A stretch of 64,000 nt of DNA from CAYUPI01 sp964446585 (lineage in GTDB: Bacteria; Verrucomicrobiota; Verrucomicrobiia; Limisphaerales; UBA8199), in the NCBI GenBank assembly GCA_964446585.1, contig CAYUPI010000033.1, forward strand, positions 1-64,000, read 5' to 3'. A model generated the notes under the pieces. The model ran no database searches. It worked only from the letters and a program-made list of their open reading frames with translations, and was not told the DNA's origin. Below are positions 8,813 through 16,602 of this stretch, piece by piece. Each line of letters starts with the position of its first letter. Within the stretch, counting starts at the first letter, position 1. Position numbers and translations under genes: made by a program.

Positions 8813-9712
8813 CTAGGGCGGCAACGGCGGCAGGTTAAGGTCCGGTGGCATCGGAGGCATGTTCTCGAGATTTTCGATAAGGCTCCTCCACTCCTGCCTC
8901 TCGGCGGGAGTCATCACTTTCCAGCGTTCGGCATTTTTCAGAAATTGGTAGCGCTCCCCGGGGTTCAGAATTTCGAATTTACCGAACCACTGGACGCATT
9001 GGCCGCGCTGTGCGGGAGAAAACTGCTCGAACCGTTTGAGGGTTTTGTCTATCTGCAGGCGCTCCGGCTCGGAGAGCGTGTGCAAAATCCTCTCCCGCTC
9101 GGCGGTCGTAAACTCGAAAAAGCGGTGGAAGCTGGCCAGCATTTTCTGTCGCTGCTCCTCTGGCATGAGCCACAATGGATCCGTGGGCATCGGAGGAGCG
9201 TCCAGATTCTTTTGGTCCGCCGGCAGGCTGAAGTATCTGCGCGCCGCTTCGTTGGTCTGCAACTGCCTCTGTACGTCAACCGGCAAACTCTCCAAATAGT
9301 GCAGTCGAACCTCAACCAGCTTGCGATCCTTTTCCGGCACGCTGGCCAGCACCGCCGGCCGGTCGGCGGCAGGAGTCTCCATCAGTCGCTGAAGGTACCA
9401 GCGCAATTCTGTAGCCTCGAGCCTGAGCTGGCCCTGATTCGGTTCGAGGCCACGATACTCGGCAATTTTTGCCATCAGCTCCGTCCGGTTAGTGCGGCCG
9501 GCGAGGAACTGCTCCAGCTTCTCGGGTTCCATCGACAGCATCTCGCGGAACAGGTCCACGGGGCACCTTAGTGTAACGGGCCGGGAAGAGCTTTCCGCCA
9601 CGGGCGCACGATTCGTTGGGCTCTGTCCCAGAGCAGGTGGCTTCAACGAGAGCAACTGTCCAATGCCAAGGACAAGGGCTAAACCAAATCGTCCATTCAG
9701 CACCACACTCAT
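8813..9712 (-). CDS. DUF3106-like secreted protein
   Basis: This 299-residue protein has a signal peptide (FGLALVLGIGQLL, then LGQ near residue 30). Its C-terminal two-thirds is built of short charged helical repeats of the form TPAER/SPAQR/NPGER followed by W/F and Leu (LSEPERLQ, FSPAQRGQ, LNPGERYQF, MTPAERQEW), as in DUF3106 proteins. The tail is proline-rich. I chose the ATG at 9712 because it overlaps the anti-sigma stop by 4 bases; the longer frame from 9943 overlaps that gene almost entirely. Its place in the sigma operon suggests an envelope protein linked to the same stress response. The function is unknown. Confidence 0.8.
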   Translation of the reverse strand: MSVVLNGRFGLALVLGIGQLLSLKPPALGQSPTNRAPVAESSSRPVTLRCPVDLFREMLSMEPEKLEQFLAGRTNRTELMAKIAEYRGLEPNQGQLRLEATELRWYLQRLMETPAADRPAVLASVPEKDRKLVEVRLHYLESLPVDVQRQLQTNEAARRYFSLPADQKNLDAPPMPTDPLWLMPEEQRQKMLASFHRFFEFTTAERERILHTLSEPERLQIDKTLKRFEQFSPAQRGQCVQWFGKFEILNPGERYQFLKNAERWKVMTPAERQEWRSLIENLENMPPMPPDLNLPPLPP

Positions 9713-10206
9713 TGCAATAATGCCAGCAAATCCTCGTCGGCGTATAGCTGGGGCATAATCCGAATCACGTTGAAATCCTCGAAATCCTCGGGAGCAGGCG
9801 GCAGTTCGGCCTTCGAGACGAACACCAGCCCCTTCGCCACCTCTGACCGTATCCGCGCGGCCTGAATCTGCTGGTACGAAAAAACACCGACCACCAGAAG
9901 TACTGCAGCAAAGGCGATTTTGGTCACCAGCCGCCGCCACCACGTCACTTGCAGCCTTCGCCCGCGTCGCAGTTCTGCGGCCTCATCAAGCTTGACCGCC
10001 CGCAAAACCCGGGCGGTGAAATTGCTCGGCACGACCGCCTCGGGAAGCAAGCCCAACGCGTCGTTCAGCGAAGCCTCCGCGTCCCAATCCAATTGCGCTT
10101 CGGGATGTGCGGCCAGCCATGCGCGCAGCTCAGCCTCCTCACCCTCAGTTAATTTGCGCCGCCAGATTAGCTCTCGGAGGCGGCGGTATGTCGAGTCGTC
10201 GATCAT
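9709..10206 (-). CDS. Membrane-anchored anti-sigma-factor-like protein
   Basis: The 165-residue protein has a charged N-terminal cytoplasmic part (TEGEEAELRAWLAAHPEAQLDWD, the FecR/RsiW-like 'wing' seen in many anti-sigma factors). A single membrane span follows near residues 90-108 (IAFAAVLLVVGVFSYQ), then a short outer part. No HxxxCxxC zinc motif is visible, so it would be a non-ZAS anti-sigma. It begins 44 bp after the ECF sigma gene and overlaps the next gene by 4 bases. This arrangement strongly suggests that it sequesters the adjacent sigma factor. The assignment rests on context plus topology. Confidence 0.7.
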   Translation of the reverse strand: MIDDSTYRRLRELIWRRKLTEGEEAELRAWLAAHPEAQLDWDAEASLNDALGLLPEAVVPSNFTARVLRAVKLDEAAELRRGRRLQVTWWRRLVTKIAFAAVLLVVGVFSYQQIQAARIRSEVAKGLVFVSKAELPPAPEDFEDFNVIRIMPQLYADEDLLALLQ

Positions 10207-10250
10207 AGCAAATCAGATAATTAAAAACCGGTTCCGGGACAAAGTTTCGC

Positions 10251-10859
10251 TCAATTCGGGCCCTCCCAAACGCCCGTCCGTAGATAAGGCTTCAGCTTCT
10301 GTTTTAGAGTCTCTCGCCCCCGGTGGATGAGCGATTTGGTAGCGGAAAGTGAGCAGCCAAGTACCTTGGCAATTTCCTCATAACTCAACTCATCCTGGCG
10401 ACACAAAAGTATAGCAACCCGTTGGTTTTCGGGCAGTTGCATCAATGCCATCTGAATTCTTTCCTCCAGTTCTACCTGGAGCAACTGCTCTGGCGGGGAA
10501 GCTGTCCTTGTATCCTGGAATTGGCGTAAGGCCTGGTCATCATGTTCAGGATGAGGCAAGTCCATGGATTCGGATTGGTGCCGTGAGCGGCGGCGGATTT
10601 CATTGAGACTCAGATTTCGGGCGATGGTAAACAGCCAGGTCGAGAATTTCGACGCGACCTCGTAGCGATGGGCGGAGCGGTGGACTTGGACGAATACATT
10701 TTGCGCCACATCTTCGGCTTCTGTCGCGTCACGCAACATACGATAAACCAGGTTCATGACCGGCCGCTTATATTTGTCCACAAGCTCCACAAAGGCGTCG
10801 GTGTCACCCTCTTTGACACGCAGCATCAGGGCGGCATCCGGGTCGTGCTCGGCGGCCAT
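10251..10859 (-). CDS. ECF-family RNA polymerase sigma factor
   Basis: A sigma-70 family ECF factor of about 202 residues. Region 2 reads FVELVDKYKRPVMNLVYRMLRDATEAEDVAQNVFVQV and continues to FSTWLFTIARNLSLNEIRRR. Region 4 reads LPENQRVAILLCRQDELSYEEIAKVLGCS, with a helix-turn-helix ending SLSATKSLIHRGRETLKQKL. I prefer the ATG at 10859 to the upstream TTG at 10895. With the two genes downstream it forms a sigma/anti-sigma/effector operon. The linker between regions 2 and 4 is Gln- and His-rich. Confidence 0.92.
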   Translation of the reverse strand: MAAEHDPDAALMLRVKEGDTDAFVELVDKYKRPVMNLVYRMLRDATEAEDVAQNVFVQVHRSAHRYEVASKFSTWLFTIARNLSLNEIRRRSRHQSESMDLPHPEHDDQALRQFQDTRTASPPEQLLQVELEERIQMALMQLPENQRVAILLCRQDELSYEEIAKVLGCSLSATKSLIHRGRETLKQKLKPYLRTGVWEGPN

Positions 10860-11009
10860 ATCGGTCACCAATCTAATCAACACCGCACTGGCCAAAAAGC
10901 TTCAAGTTACCCTCTGCCACGGTGAGGAGCATCGATCTCCGCGAAAATATGCGCTTGGCGGGCCGAGTTCCGCCCGTTCAACCGCTTTGCTCATCAGCGC
11001 ATTTTTGCA

Positions 11010-11037
11010 TTGACAGATGATTTCAATGTAATATCAT
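11010..11037 (+). promoter_or_regulatory. Predicted sigma-70-type promoter for the SPFH gene
   Basis: A perfect -35 TTGACA at 11010-11015 is followed, after 16 bp, by TATCAT at 11032-11037 (5 of 6 matches). It is 44 bp upstream of the chosen start codon at 11081 and in the right orientation. Confidence 0.55.
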
Positions 11038-11080
11038 ACTGATAGCGTCACAGTTGACGCCTAAGAAAGCGAAATTCTAT

Positions 11081-12094
11081 ATGAACACTGAACCACTCAC
11101 TTTGAGTCGTGAACGACTCGTGAAAGCCCGCAACGGCTGGATCATGTTGCCCATCGTCCTTGCCTTGTTCTTTGGCGGCCTGGCCCTATTCATCTATTCG
11201 ATTGTGGCCGGCGTCAGGGGCGAGGGACACCCAGTCTGGGGTCTTTTCGTGGTTGCGATATTGTCCGTGATCCTGAGCGTAATCCTCCTGGCCGGCTTCT
11301 TCACGTTGCAGCCCAATGAAGCGCGCGTTTTGATACTGTTCGGCGCCTACCGAGGAACGGTGCGCGACGCGGGGTTCCACTGGGGCAATCCCTTTTACTC
11401 AAACGGACCGGGCCAAGTCAGTGCTGTGTCCCGGGGGACTGAATTGGAACGGAGCGCCGTCACTGGCAAGCAGGCCGTAAACATCGGCTTTAAGAAGCCC
11501 TCACGTCACAAGCTCTCCCTGAGGGCGCGGAACTTCAATAGCGACAAACTAAAAGTGAACGACAAACGAGGCAACCCCATCGAGATCGGGGCCGTTGTGG
11601 TGTGGCGGGTGCAGGACACCGCCCAGGCCACTTTCGACGTTGACGATTTCGAAAACTATGTCCGTGTCCAGAGTGAATCGGCGCTTCGGCACCTGGCCAG
11701 CGCATACGCCTATGATCACGGTGAAGAAAACGAGGTCACCTTGCGCAGCAGCATGGAAGAGGTTGCGCAAGCCTTGAAACAGGAGTTGCAGGCGCGGCTG
11801 GACAAAGCAGGCGTGCTGATCGAAGAAGCGCGTTTGACGCATTTGGCGTATGCACCGGAGATTGCGCAGGCGATGCTGCGCCGGCAACAGGCTGAGGCGG
11901 TTATCGCGGCGCGTCAGAAGATCGTGCACGGCGCGGTGAGCATGGTGGACATGGCGCTGAAGGAACTGGCCGAGAAGCACGTGGTTCAACTGGACGACGA
12001 GCGGCGGGCCGCAATGGTCAGCAATCTGATGGTCGTCCTATGTGGCGAAGCCGAGGTGCATCCGGTGGTCAACACCGGCACGCTCTACACGTAA
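11081..12094 (+). CDS. SPFH domain (stomatin/prohibitin-like) membrane protein
   Basis: This 337-residue protein has two N-terminal hydrophobic segments (MLPIVLALFFGGLALFIYSI and FVVAILSVILSVILLAGFF). An SPFH domain follows (LQPNEARVLILFGAYRGTVRDAGFHW), with GNPIEIGAVVVWRVQDTAQA and a coiled-coil-forming C-terminal part (RQQAEAVIAARQKIVHGAVSM). Such proteins form oligomeric membrane microdomain scaffolds. I chose the ATG at 11081; a TTG at 11054 is in frame but lies downstream of the -10 box without a clear ribosome site. A ribbon-helix-helix protein follows after 9 bp, and the two are likely co-expressed. Confidence 0.92.
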   Translation: MNTEPLTLSRERLVKARNGWIMLPIVLALFFGGLALFIYSIVAGVRGEGHPVWGLFVVAILSVILSVILLAGFFTLQPNEARVLILFGAYRGTVRDAGFHWGNPFYSNGPGQVSAVSRGTELERSAVTGKQAVNIGFKKPSRHKLSLRARNFNSDKLKVNDKRGNPIEIGAVVVWRVQDTAQATFDVDDFENYVRVQSESALRHLASAYAYDHGEENEVTLRSSMEEVAQALKQELQARLDKAGVLIEEARLTHLAYAPEIAQAMLRRQQAEAVIAARQKIVHGAVSMVDMALKELAEKHVVQLDDERRAAMVSNLMVVLCGEAEVHPVVNTGTLYT

Positions 12095-12103
12095 GCTGCC
12101 GGC

Positions 12104-12289
12104 ATGGCGTCGCGGAAACCGTTCTTGCTGCGGATCGATTCTGAGCTTTGGACCGAGCTCGAAAGTTGGGCCATGGACGAGCTTCGCAGCGTCAACGGTC
12201 AGATTGAATACCTCCTCAAGCAAGCGGTTACAAAGCGCAAAGGCCTTCGCGCCAAGCCGATGACACCGGGTTCGGAGAAGACTCGCTAA
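12104..12289 (+). CDS. Small ribbon-helix-helix (Arc/CopG-like) protein
   Basis: The 61-residue protein reads FLLRIDSELWTELESWAMDELRSVNGQIEYLLKQAV, a ribbon-helix-helix pattern: a short beta strand, then two helices with the usual N-Q-I/EYLL core. It is basic at both ends. It begins 9 bp after the SPFH gene. Family members bind DNA as dimers, so autoregulation of the pair is a reasonable guess, but nothing in the sequence shows the target. Confidence 0.8.
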   Translation: MASRKPFLLRIDSELWTELESWAMDELRSVNGQIEYLLKQAVTKRKGLRAKPMTPGSEKTR

Positions 12290-12305
12290 AGCCTGTTTGA
12301 AGGCT

Positions 12306-13652
12306 TCAAACTGCGGGATGTTTCCAAGGCTTGCGGTATTCGCGGCGGAGGCGCTTCGTCGCCTCTGTGTCGCCCACGACTACGCGCTTTTTCGGGTCAT
12401 AGACAACCGGCCGGCCGATGTCCATGGCGATGTTTGCCAGGATGCAACTCGCCGTCGAGATGTGGCCCTCCTCGATGTCAGCTACGGGCTGGCCGCGTTT
12501 CTCGATGGCGGCCAGAAAATCGAGCATGTGCCGCCGCGTGGCGGGCGCAGCGTTTAGCTCGATATCTTTTTCGGTCAAGTCCTCCGGGTAATGCTCGCGT
12601 TCATAGACACATTCGAAGTGCAGCGGTTTGGCGTTGCTATCGAGCGGGATGAACTCGGCGCGCATGGTACTGGCTTTAAGCGTGCCCTTCTCGCCGTAAA
12701 TAAAAAGCGCCCAGGGGTAATCCGGATCACTCGGGGTTCCCCAAGTGCGGTGCTGCCACACGGCATTGAAATTGTCGAATTCGAACGTTGCCGTCTGCGT
12801 GTCGGCAATGTTCGATTTGCCCTCTTTCTGGACGTAAATGCCGCCAGCTGAGGTGATGCGTTTGGGCCAACCGAGCCTGAGCATCCATCGGACGGTGTCG
12901 AGCATGTGCACGCACATGTCGCCCATGATGCCGTTGCCATATTCCATAAACGTCCGCCACCAGCGCACGTGCGGCAGGCCGTCGTACGGCCGCAGTGGCG
13001 CCGGCCCGGTCCACATCTCGTAATCGAGGAAATCCGGCACCGGCTCCAGCGGCGGGTTGCCGTTGGCGCGCATATGGAAGTAACAACACATCTCGACGGC
13101 GCCGACTTTCCCAAGCAGGCCGCCCTCCACCACTTGCTTTTTGACATCGATGAGATGCGGCGTGCTCTTGCGCTGCGTGCCGATTTGCACCACGCGCTTG
13201 AGTTTTCGCGCGGCATCCAGCATCGCCTCGCCCTCGCGCACGTCCCGGCTGATGGGTTTCTGGCAATAGACATCGGCCCCCGACTCCATTGCGGCGATAG
13301 CATGCAGCGCGTGCCAATGGTCCGGCGAGCCGACCAAGACCATATCGAGATCCTTTTCCTTGAGCATCGCGCGATAGTCGTTGTAAGCGCGCGGTTGCTT
13401 CCTGGACGTTTGGCGCTGGCTGGCAATTTCCACCGCCTCGGCGAGCATATGTTTGTCCGGGTCGCAGATGGACACGATTTCGACCGGGGCTACCTGGACG
13501 AGTCGCCACAAGTCGCTCTTGCCATACCAACCCGCGCCGATCAGGCCAACGCCTCTGATTTTTTCGGCCGCGAACGTGGTCGGCACATAGCCGGCGGTGG
13601 ACAAGGCGAACAAGGCGGCGGAACTCTTTTTGAGGAATTGGCGACGATTCAT
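12306..13652 (-). CDS. Gfo/Idh/MocA-family oxidoreductase with Tat leader
   Basis: This 448-residue protein starts at the ATG at 13652, which opens a Tat-like leader (MNRRQFLKKSSAALFALSTAG). The Rossmann motif GLIGAGWYGKSDLW comes next, then SICDPDKHM, VLVGSPDHWHALHAIAAMESG and YCQKPISRDVREGEAM, where Gln replaces the usual Glu of the EKP motif. The C-terminal part carries the GFO_IDH_MocA alpha/beta domain (EMWTGPAPLRPYDG, GNGIMGDMCVHMLDTVRWML). These NAD(P)-dependent enzymes oxidise or epimerise sugars and inositols. Exported members are abundant in Verrucomicrobia and Planctomycetes. The substrate cannot be read from the sequence. It is divergent from glnD. Confidence 0.92.
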   Translation of the reverse strand: MNRRQFLKKSSAALFALSTAGYVPTTFAAEKIRGVGLIGAGWYGKSDLWRLVQVAPVEIVSICDPDKHMLAEAVEIASQRQTSRKQPRAYNDYRAMLKEKDLDMVLVGSPDHWHALHAIAAMESGADVYCQKPISRDVREGEAMLDAARKLKRVVQIGTQRKSTPHLIDVKKQVVEGGLLGKVGAVEMCCYFHMRANGNPPLEPVPDFLDYEMWTGPAPLRPYDGLPHVRWWRTFMEYGNGIMGDMCVHMLDTVRWMLRLGWPKRITSAGGIYVQKEGKSNIADTQTATFEFDNFNAVWQHRTWGTPSDPDYPWALFIYGEKGTLKASTMRAEFIPLDSNAKPLHFECVYEREHYPEDLTEKDIELNAAPATRRHMLDFLAAIEKRGQPVADIEEGHISTASCILANIAMDIGRPVVYDPKKRVVVGDTEATKRLRREYRKPWKHPAV

Positions 13653-13693
13653 ACTCTCGAATGTTTGATGGTTGACGTCTGCAAGGTGACGCC

Positions 13694-13728
13694 GCAAAGC
13701 GTAAGACGTAAAGCCCAAAACGTAAGAA
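13694..13728 (+). repeat. Degenerate heptamer tandem repeat (GTAARAC-like)
   Basis: Five in-phase 7-base units read gcaaagc, gtaagac, gtaaagc, ccaaaac, gtaagaa. They lie in the divergent gap between the oxidoreductase gene and glnD, one of several period-7 arrays in this window. Confidence 0.6.
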
Positions 13729-13753
13729 TTCCAGCCCCGTGGCTGGGAATTCC
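13726..13753. repeat. Inverted repeat in the divergent oxidoreductase/glnD gap
   Basis: The arms gaattccagcc and ggctgggaattc pair around a ccgt loop with one unpaired G. It directly follows the heptamer array and could be a palindromic operator or a remnant of a mobile repeat. Confidence 0.4.
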
Positions 13754-13818
13754 GAGACTCGAGGTCTGCGGCCCGGACGCTTGCGTTCGATTTGGTTTGC
13801 AACCAAAGTGAGCGGCAG

Positions 13819-16596
13819 ATGCAGAGTTTGTTGGCGAAGATCGAATCAGACGCGGCAGCGCGCTTGACGTTGCCCCAAGGCCGGCAGCCGGCGCAAGAAC
13901 TGGCCCGCTACAAAGCCTTTCTGAAAGTCGAAACCCACCGACTCAAAATGTTGCATCGCGCCGGGGCCGGCGGAGTGGAGACCTGCCGCACACGGGCGGC
14001 TATCCTGGATCTGCTGCTGCGCTATTTGTGGGAAGCGGCCAAAAAGAGCCTGAGCGAGCAGGCACAAAAGGAGTTTCCAGCCATCGCGCTCGTGGCCATC
14101 GGCGGATATGGCCGGGCCGAACTCAACCCGCACAGCGACATCGATTTCATGTTCCTGCACAATCGCCAGATCGCCGCCGGCATCCGGCCATTGCCGCACC
14201 TCGCCAAAATCCTGGATGGCCTGCTCTATCCGCTGTGGGACATCGGGTTGAAGATCGGACACTCGGTCCGCAGCATCGACGATTGCGTCCGCGTCGCCAA
14301 CAGTGACATGCAGTCCAAGACATCCCTGATTGAGTCGCGGCGAATCACCGGGGACGAGACTCTGCTGGCAAAGTTTCAGAAAGCCCTGCTGAGCAAGTGC
14401 GTCGAGGGTCACGAGGAGGAATACATTGCCATGCGCGTGCGGGATCAGGAAGCGCGCCGGGCCAAGTTCGGCAACTCCGCCTGTATGCAGGAGCCGAATA
14501 TCAAGAACGGCTGCGGCGGCTTGCGGGATTTTCAAAATCTGCTGTGGATGGCTTATTTCAAGTACCGCACCCGCTCACTCGAGGATTTGAAAGCCCACGA
14601 CCTCATTGGCGAACCTGAGCGCAAGCAACTGGAGGCGGCCTATGATTTTCTGCTGCGCGTGAGGACCGAGATGCATTATCACGCCGGCCGGGCAGCGGAT
14701 GTGCTCAGCAAGAACCTGCAGCCGGCCGTCGCCTACAACCTCGGTTATCATGAGCGCTCGCCCAGCAAGCGCATCGAGGAGTTTATGCGGGATGTGTACT
14801 CGCATTCGCGGAACATCTTTCTGATCACCCGCATGCTCGAGCAGCGGCTGGCTTTGCTGCCCGCTCCTCAGCCGCGCTTTTCCTTGCGCTCGTTCCTGCC
14901 CAAGGGACGCAAGCTCCCTGACGACCCCTTCGACGGCCTGAAATTCGTGAACGGAGAGATCCGCGCCACTTCCAACCGCGTTTTCCGCGATCAACCTCGC
15001 CGGCTCATGCGAGTGTTTCTCTACGCACAACAACGCGGCCTGCGGCTTCAGGCGGACCTGGCGCAGCTCATCCGCAATCAATTGTCACTGATAGACCGCT
15101 CTTTTCTGACCGATGGGCACGTCCGCGAAACCTTTCTGACGATCCTCAATCAGCGTGGAAATGTTTCGCCGATTTTGCGCGCGATGCACGAAGCGGACCT
15201 TCTCGGCAAATATGTTCCCGAGTTTGGGAAGCTGACTTGCCTGGTGCAACACGAGTTTTATCATCAATACACCGCCGACGAGCATACCTTGGTCTGCCTG
15301 GAGCAGCTTGACCGGATTTGGGAAGCGAAAGGCCCGCCTTACGATGCGTACTCGCCGCTGTTCCAGGGTCTGGACCGGCCTTTCGTTCTCTACCTGGCGT
15401 TGCTGCTTCACGACGTCGGCAAATATCAAGGCTACGGCAATCATAGCGAGGTCAGCAGCGGGCTGGCCCAGCGCGTCGCCCGCCGGCTGGCTCTGGACGG
15501 CGCCACCACGCACCGGCTCCGGCTGGTGATTGAAAACCATTTATTGATGGCCAGCACCTCGCAGCGGCGCGACCTGGATGACTCGGCCGTCATCCGCCAG
15601 TTCGCCAAGCGGGTGCAAGACTCCGAAACGTTGTCGTTGTTAACGCTCCACACGTTCGCCGATGCTCTAGCCACCAGCGATAAGCTGTGGAACGGCTTCA
15701 AAGATTCGTTGCTCTGGACACTGCACCATAAAGCGATGCGCTTGCTGACCGGCGGGGTTGAATTTGTCCGAGCGGAAGAAAAGCAACGCGAACTGCTGGT
15801 GCAGGAGGTGGAGCGACTGATGCCGAAGGAGTTATCAACCGAGGAATTGCACGCTCACTTCAACACGTTGCCGAGCCGCTACTTTCAGCTTCATTCGGCG
15901 CACGAGGTGCTGGATGACCTGCTCCTGGCGCACCGCTTCATGCGCCTGCAAATTCTGGAGGAAGACAACGCTCTCGCCCCTGTCATCGACTGGCACAATG
16001 AGCCGGATCGCGGGTGCAATGCCGTGAAAGTCTGCACGTGGGACCGGGCCGGGCTGTTCAGCAAGATCGCTGGCTCACTCAGCGCGGCGGGGCTGAACAT
16101 TCTCAGCGCCCAGATCTTCACACGATCGGATGGCATCGTTCTCGACACGTTTTTTGTCCAGGACGCGCGGACCGGTAATCTGGCCGGCGCCGAGGCGCGG
16201 GACAAGTTCGCAAACGTGCTGCTCAGGGCGCTGACGGGAGAAGAGGTGGATTTTCAGGCGCAGATTGCCAGGCAGAAGATAACGCGGCCGGTGTACCAGG
16301 CCTACACCGGCGAGCGGATGCCCATGCGGATTCATTTCGACAACGAAGCTTCAGAAACGCGCACCCTGCTCGAAGTCGAAACGGAGGACCGCATCGGGTT
16401 GCTCTACGCTATTTCGCAAACTTTGAGCGAATTGGACATGGATATTGCCGCCGCGAGAATTTCGACAGAAAAGGGTGCGGCTATCGATGCACTTTATGTG
16501 CGCGAGTTGGACGGGAGCAAAGTGACTGCCGCCGAGCGACAACACGCCATCGAACGACGGTTGCGCCACGCGATTCACACGCTCGATGACGCGTGA
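13819..16596 (+). CDS. glnD: [Protein-PII] uridylyltransferase / uridylyl-removing enzyme (GlnD)
   Basis: GlnD senses glutamine and uridylylates or de-uridylylates PII proteins, controlling nitrogen assimilation. The 925-residue protein has the nucleotidyltransferase motif AIGGYGRAELNPHSDIDFM near residues 93-111, and a central NGCGGLRDFQNLLWM signature near 230. The HD phosphohydrolase part has LLLHDVGKYQGYGNHSE near 525. Two C-terminal ACT domains follow (VKVCTWDRAGLFSKIAGSL near 735 and LLEVETEDRIGLLYAISQTL near 849). The ATG at 13819 is preferred to the TTG at 13792. No glnB or glnA is in the window. Confidence 0.96.
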   Translation: MQSLLAKIESDAAARLTLPQGRQPAQELARYKAFLKVETHRLKMLHRAGAGGVETCRTRAAILDLLLRYLWEAAKKSLSEQAQKEFPAIALVAIGGYGRAELNPHSDIDFMFLHNRQIAAGIRPLPHLAKILDGLLYPLWDIGLKIGHSVRSIDDCVRVANSDMQSKTSLIESRRITGDETLLAKFQKALLSKCVEGHEEEYIAMRVRDQEARRAKFGNSACMQEPNIKNGCGGLRDFQNLLWMAYFKYRTRSLEDLKAHDLIGEPERKQLEAAYDFLLRVRTEMHYHAGRAADVLSKNLQPAVAYNLGYHERSPSKRIEEFMRDVYSHSRNIFLITRMLEQRLALLPAPQPRFSLRSFLPKGRKLPDDPFDGLKFVNGEIRATSNRVFRDQPRRLMRVFLYAQQRGLRLQADLAQLIRNQLSLIDRSFLTDGHVRETFLTILNQRGNVSPILRAMHEADLLGKYVPEFGKLTCLVQHEFYHQYTADEHTLVCLEQLDRIWEAKGPPYDAYSPLFQGLDRPFVLYLALLLHDVGKYQGYGNHSEVSSGLAQRVARRLALDGATTHRLRLVIENHLLMASTSQRRDLDDSAVIRQFAKRVQDSETLSLLTLHTFADALATSDKLWNGFKDSLLWTLHHKAMRLLTGGVEFVRAEEKQRELLVQEVERLMPKELSTEELHAHFNTLPSRYFQLHSAHEVLDDLLLAHRFMRLQILEEDNALAPVIDWHNEPDRGCNAVKVCTWDRAGLFSKIAGSLSAAGLNILSAQIFTRSDGIVLDTFFVQDARTGNLAGAEARDKFANVLLRALTGEEVDFQAQIARQKITRPVYQAYTGERMPMRIHFDNEASETRTLLEVETEDRIGLLYAISQTLSELDMDIAAARISTEKGAAIDALYVRELDGSKVTAAERQHAIERRLRHAIHTLDDA

Positions 16597-16602
16597 ACGC
16601 TA

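Noticed and set aside
12727..13806. 359-residue minus-strand ORF
   Set aside because: It overlaps the Gfo/Idh/MocA gene in another frame and has arginine- and glycine-rich shadow composition.
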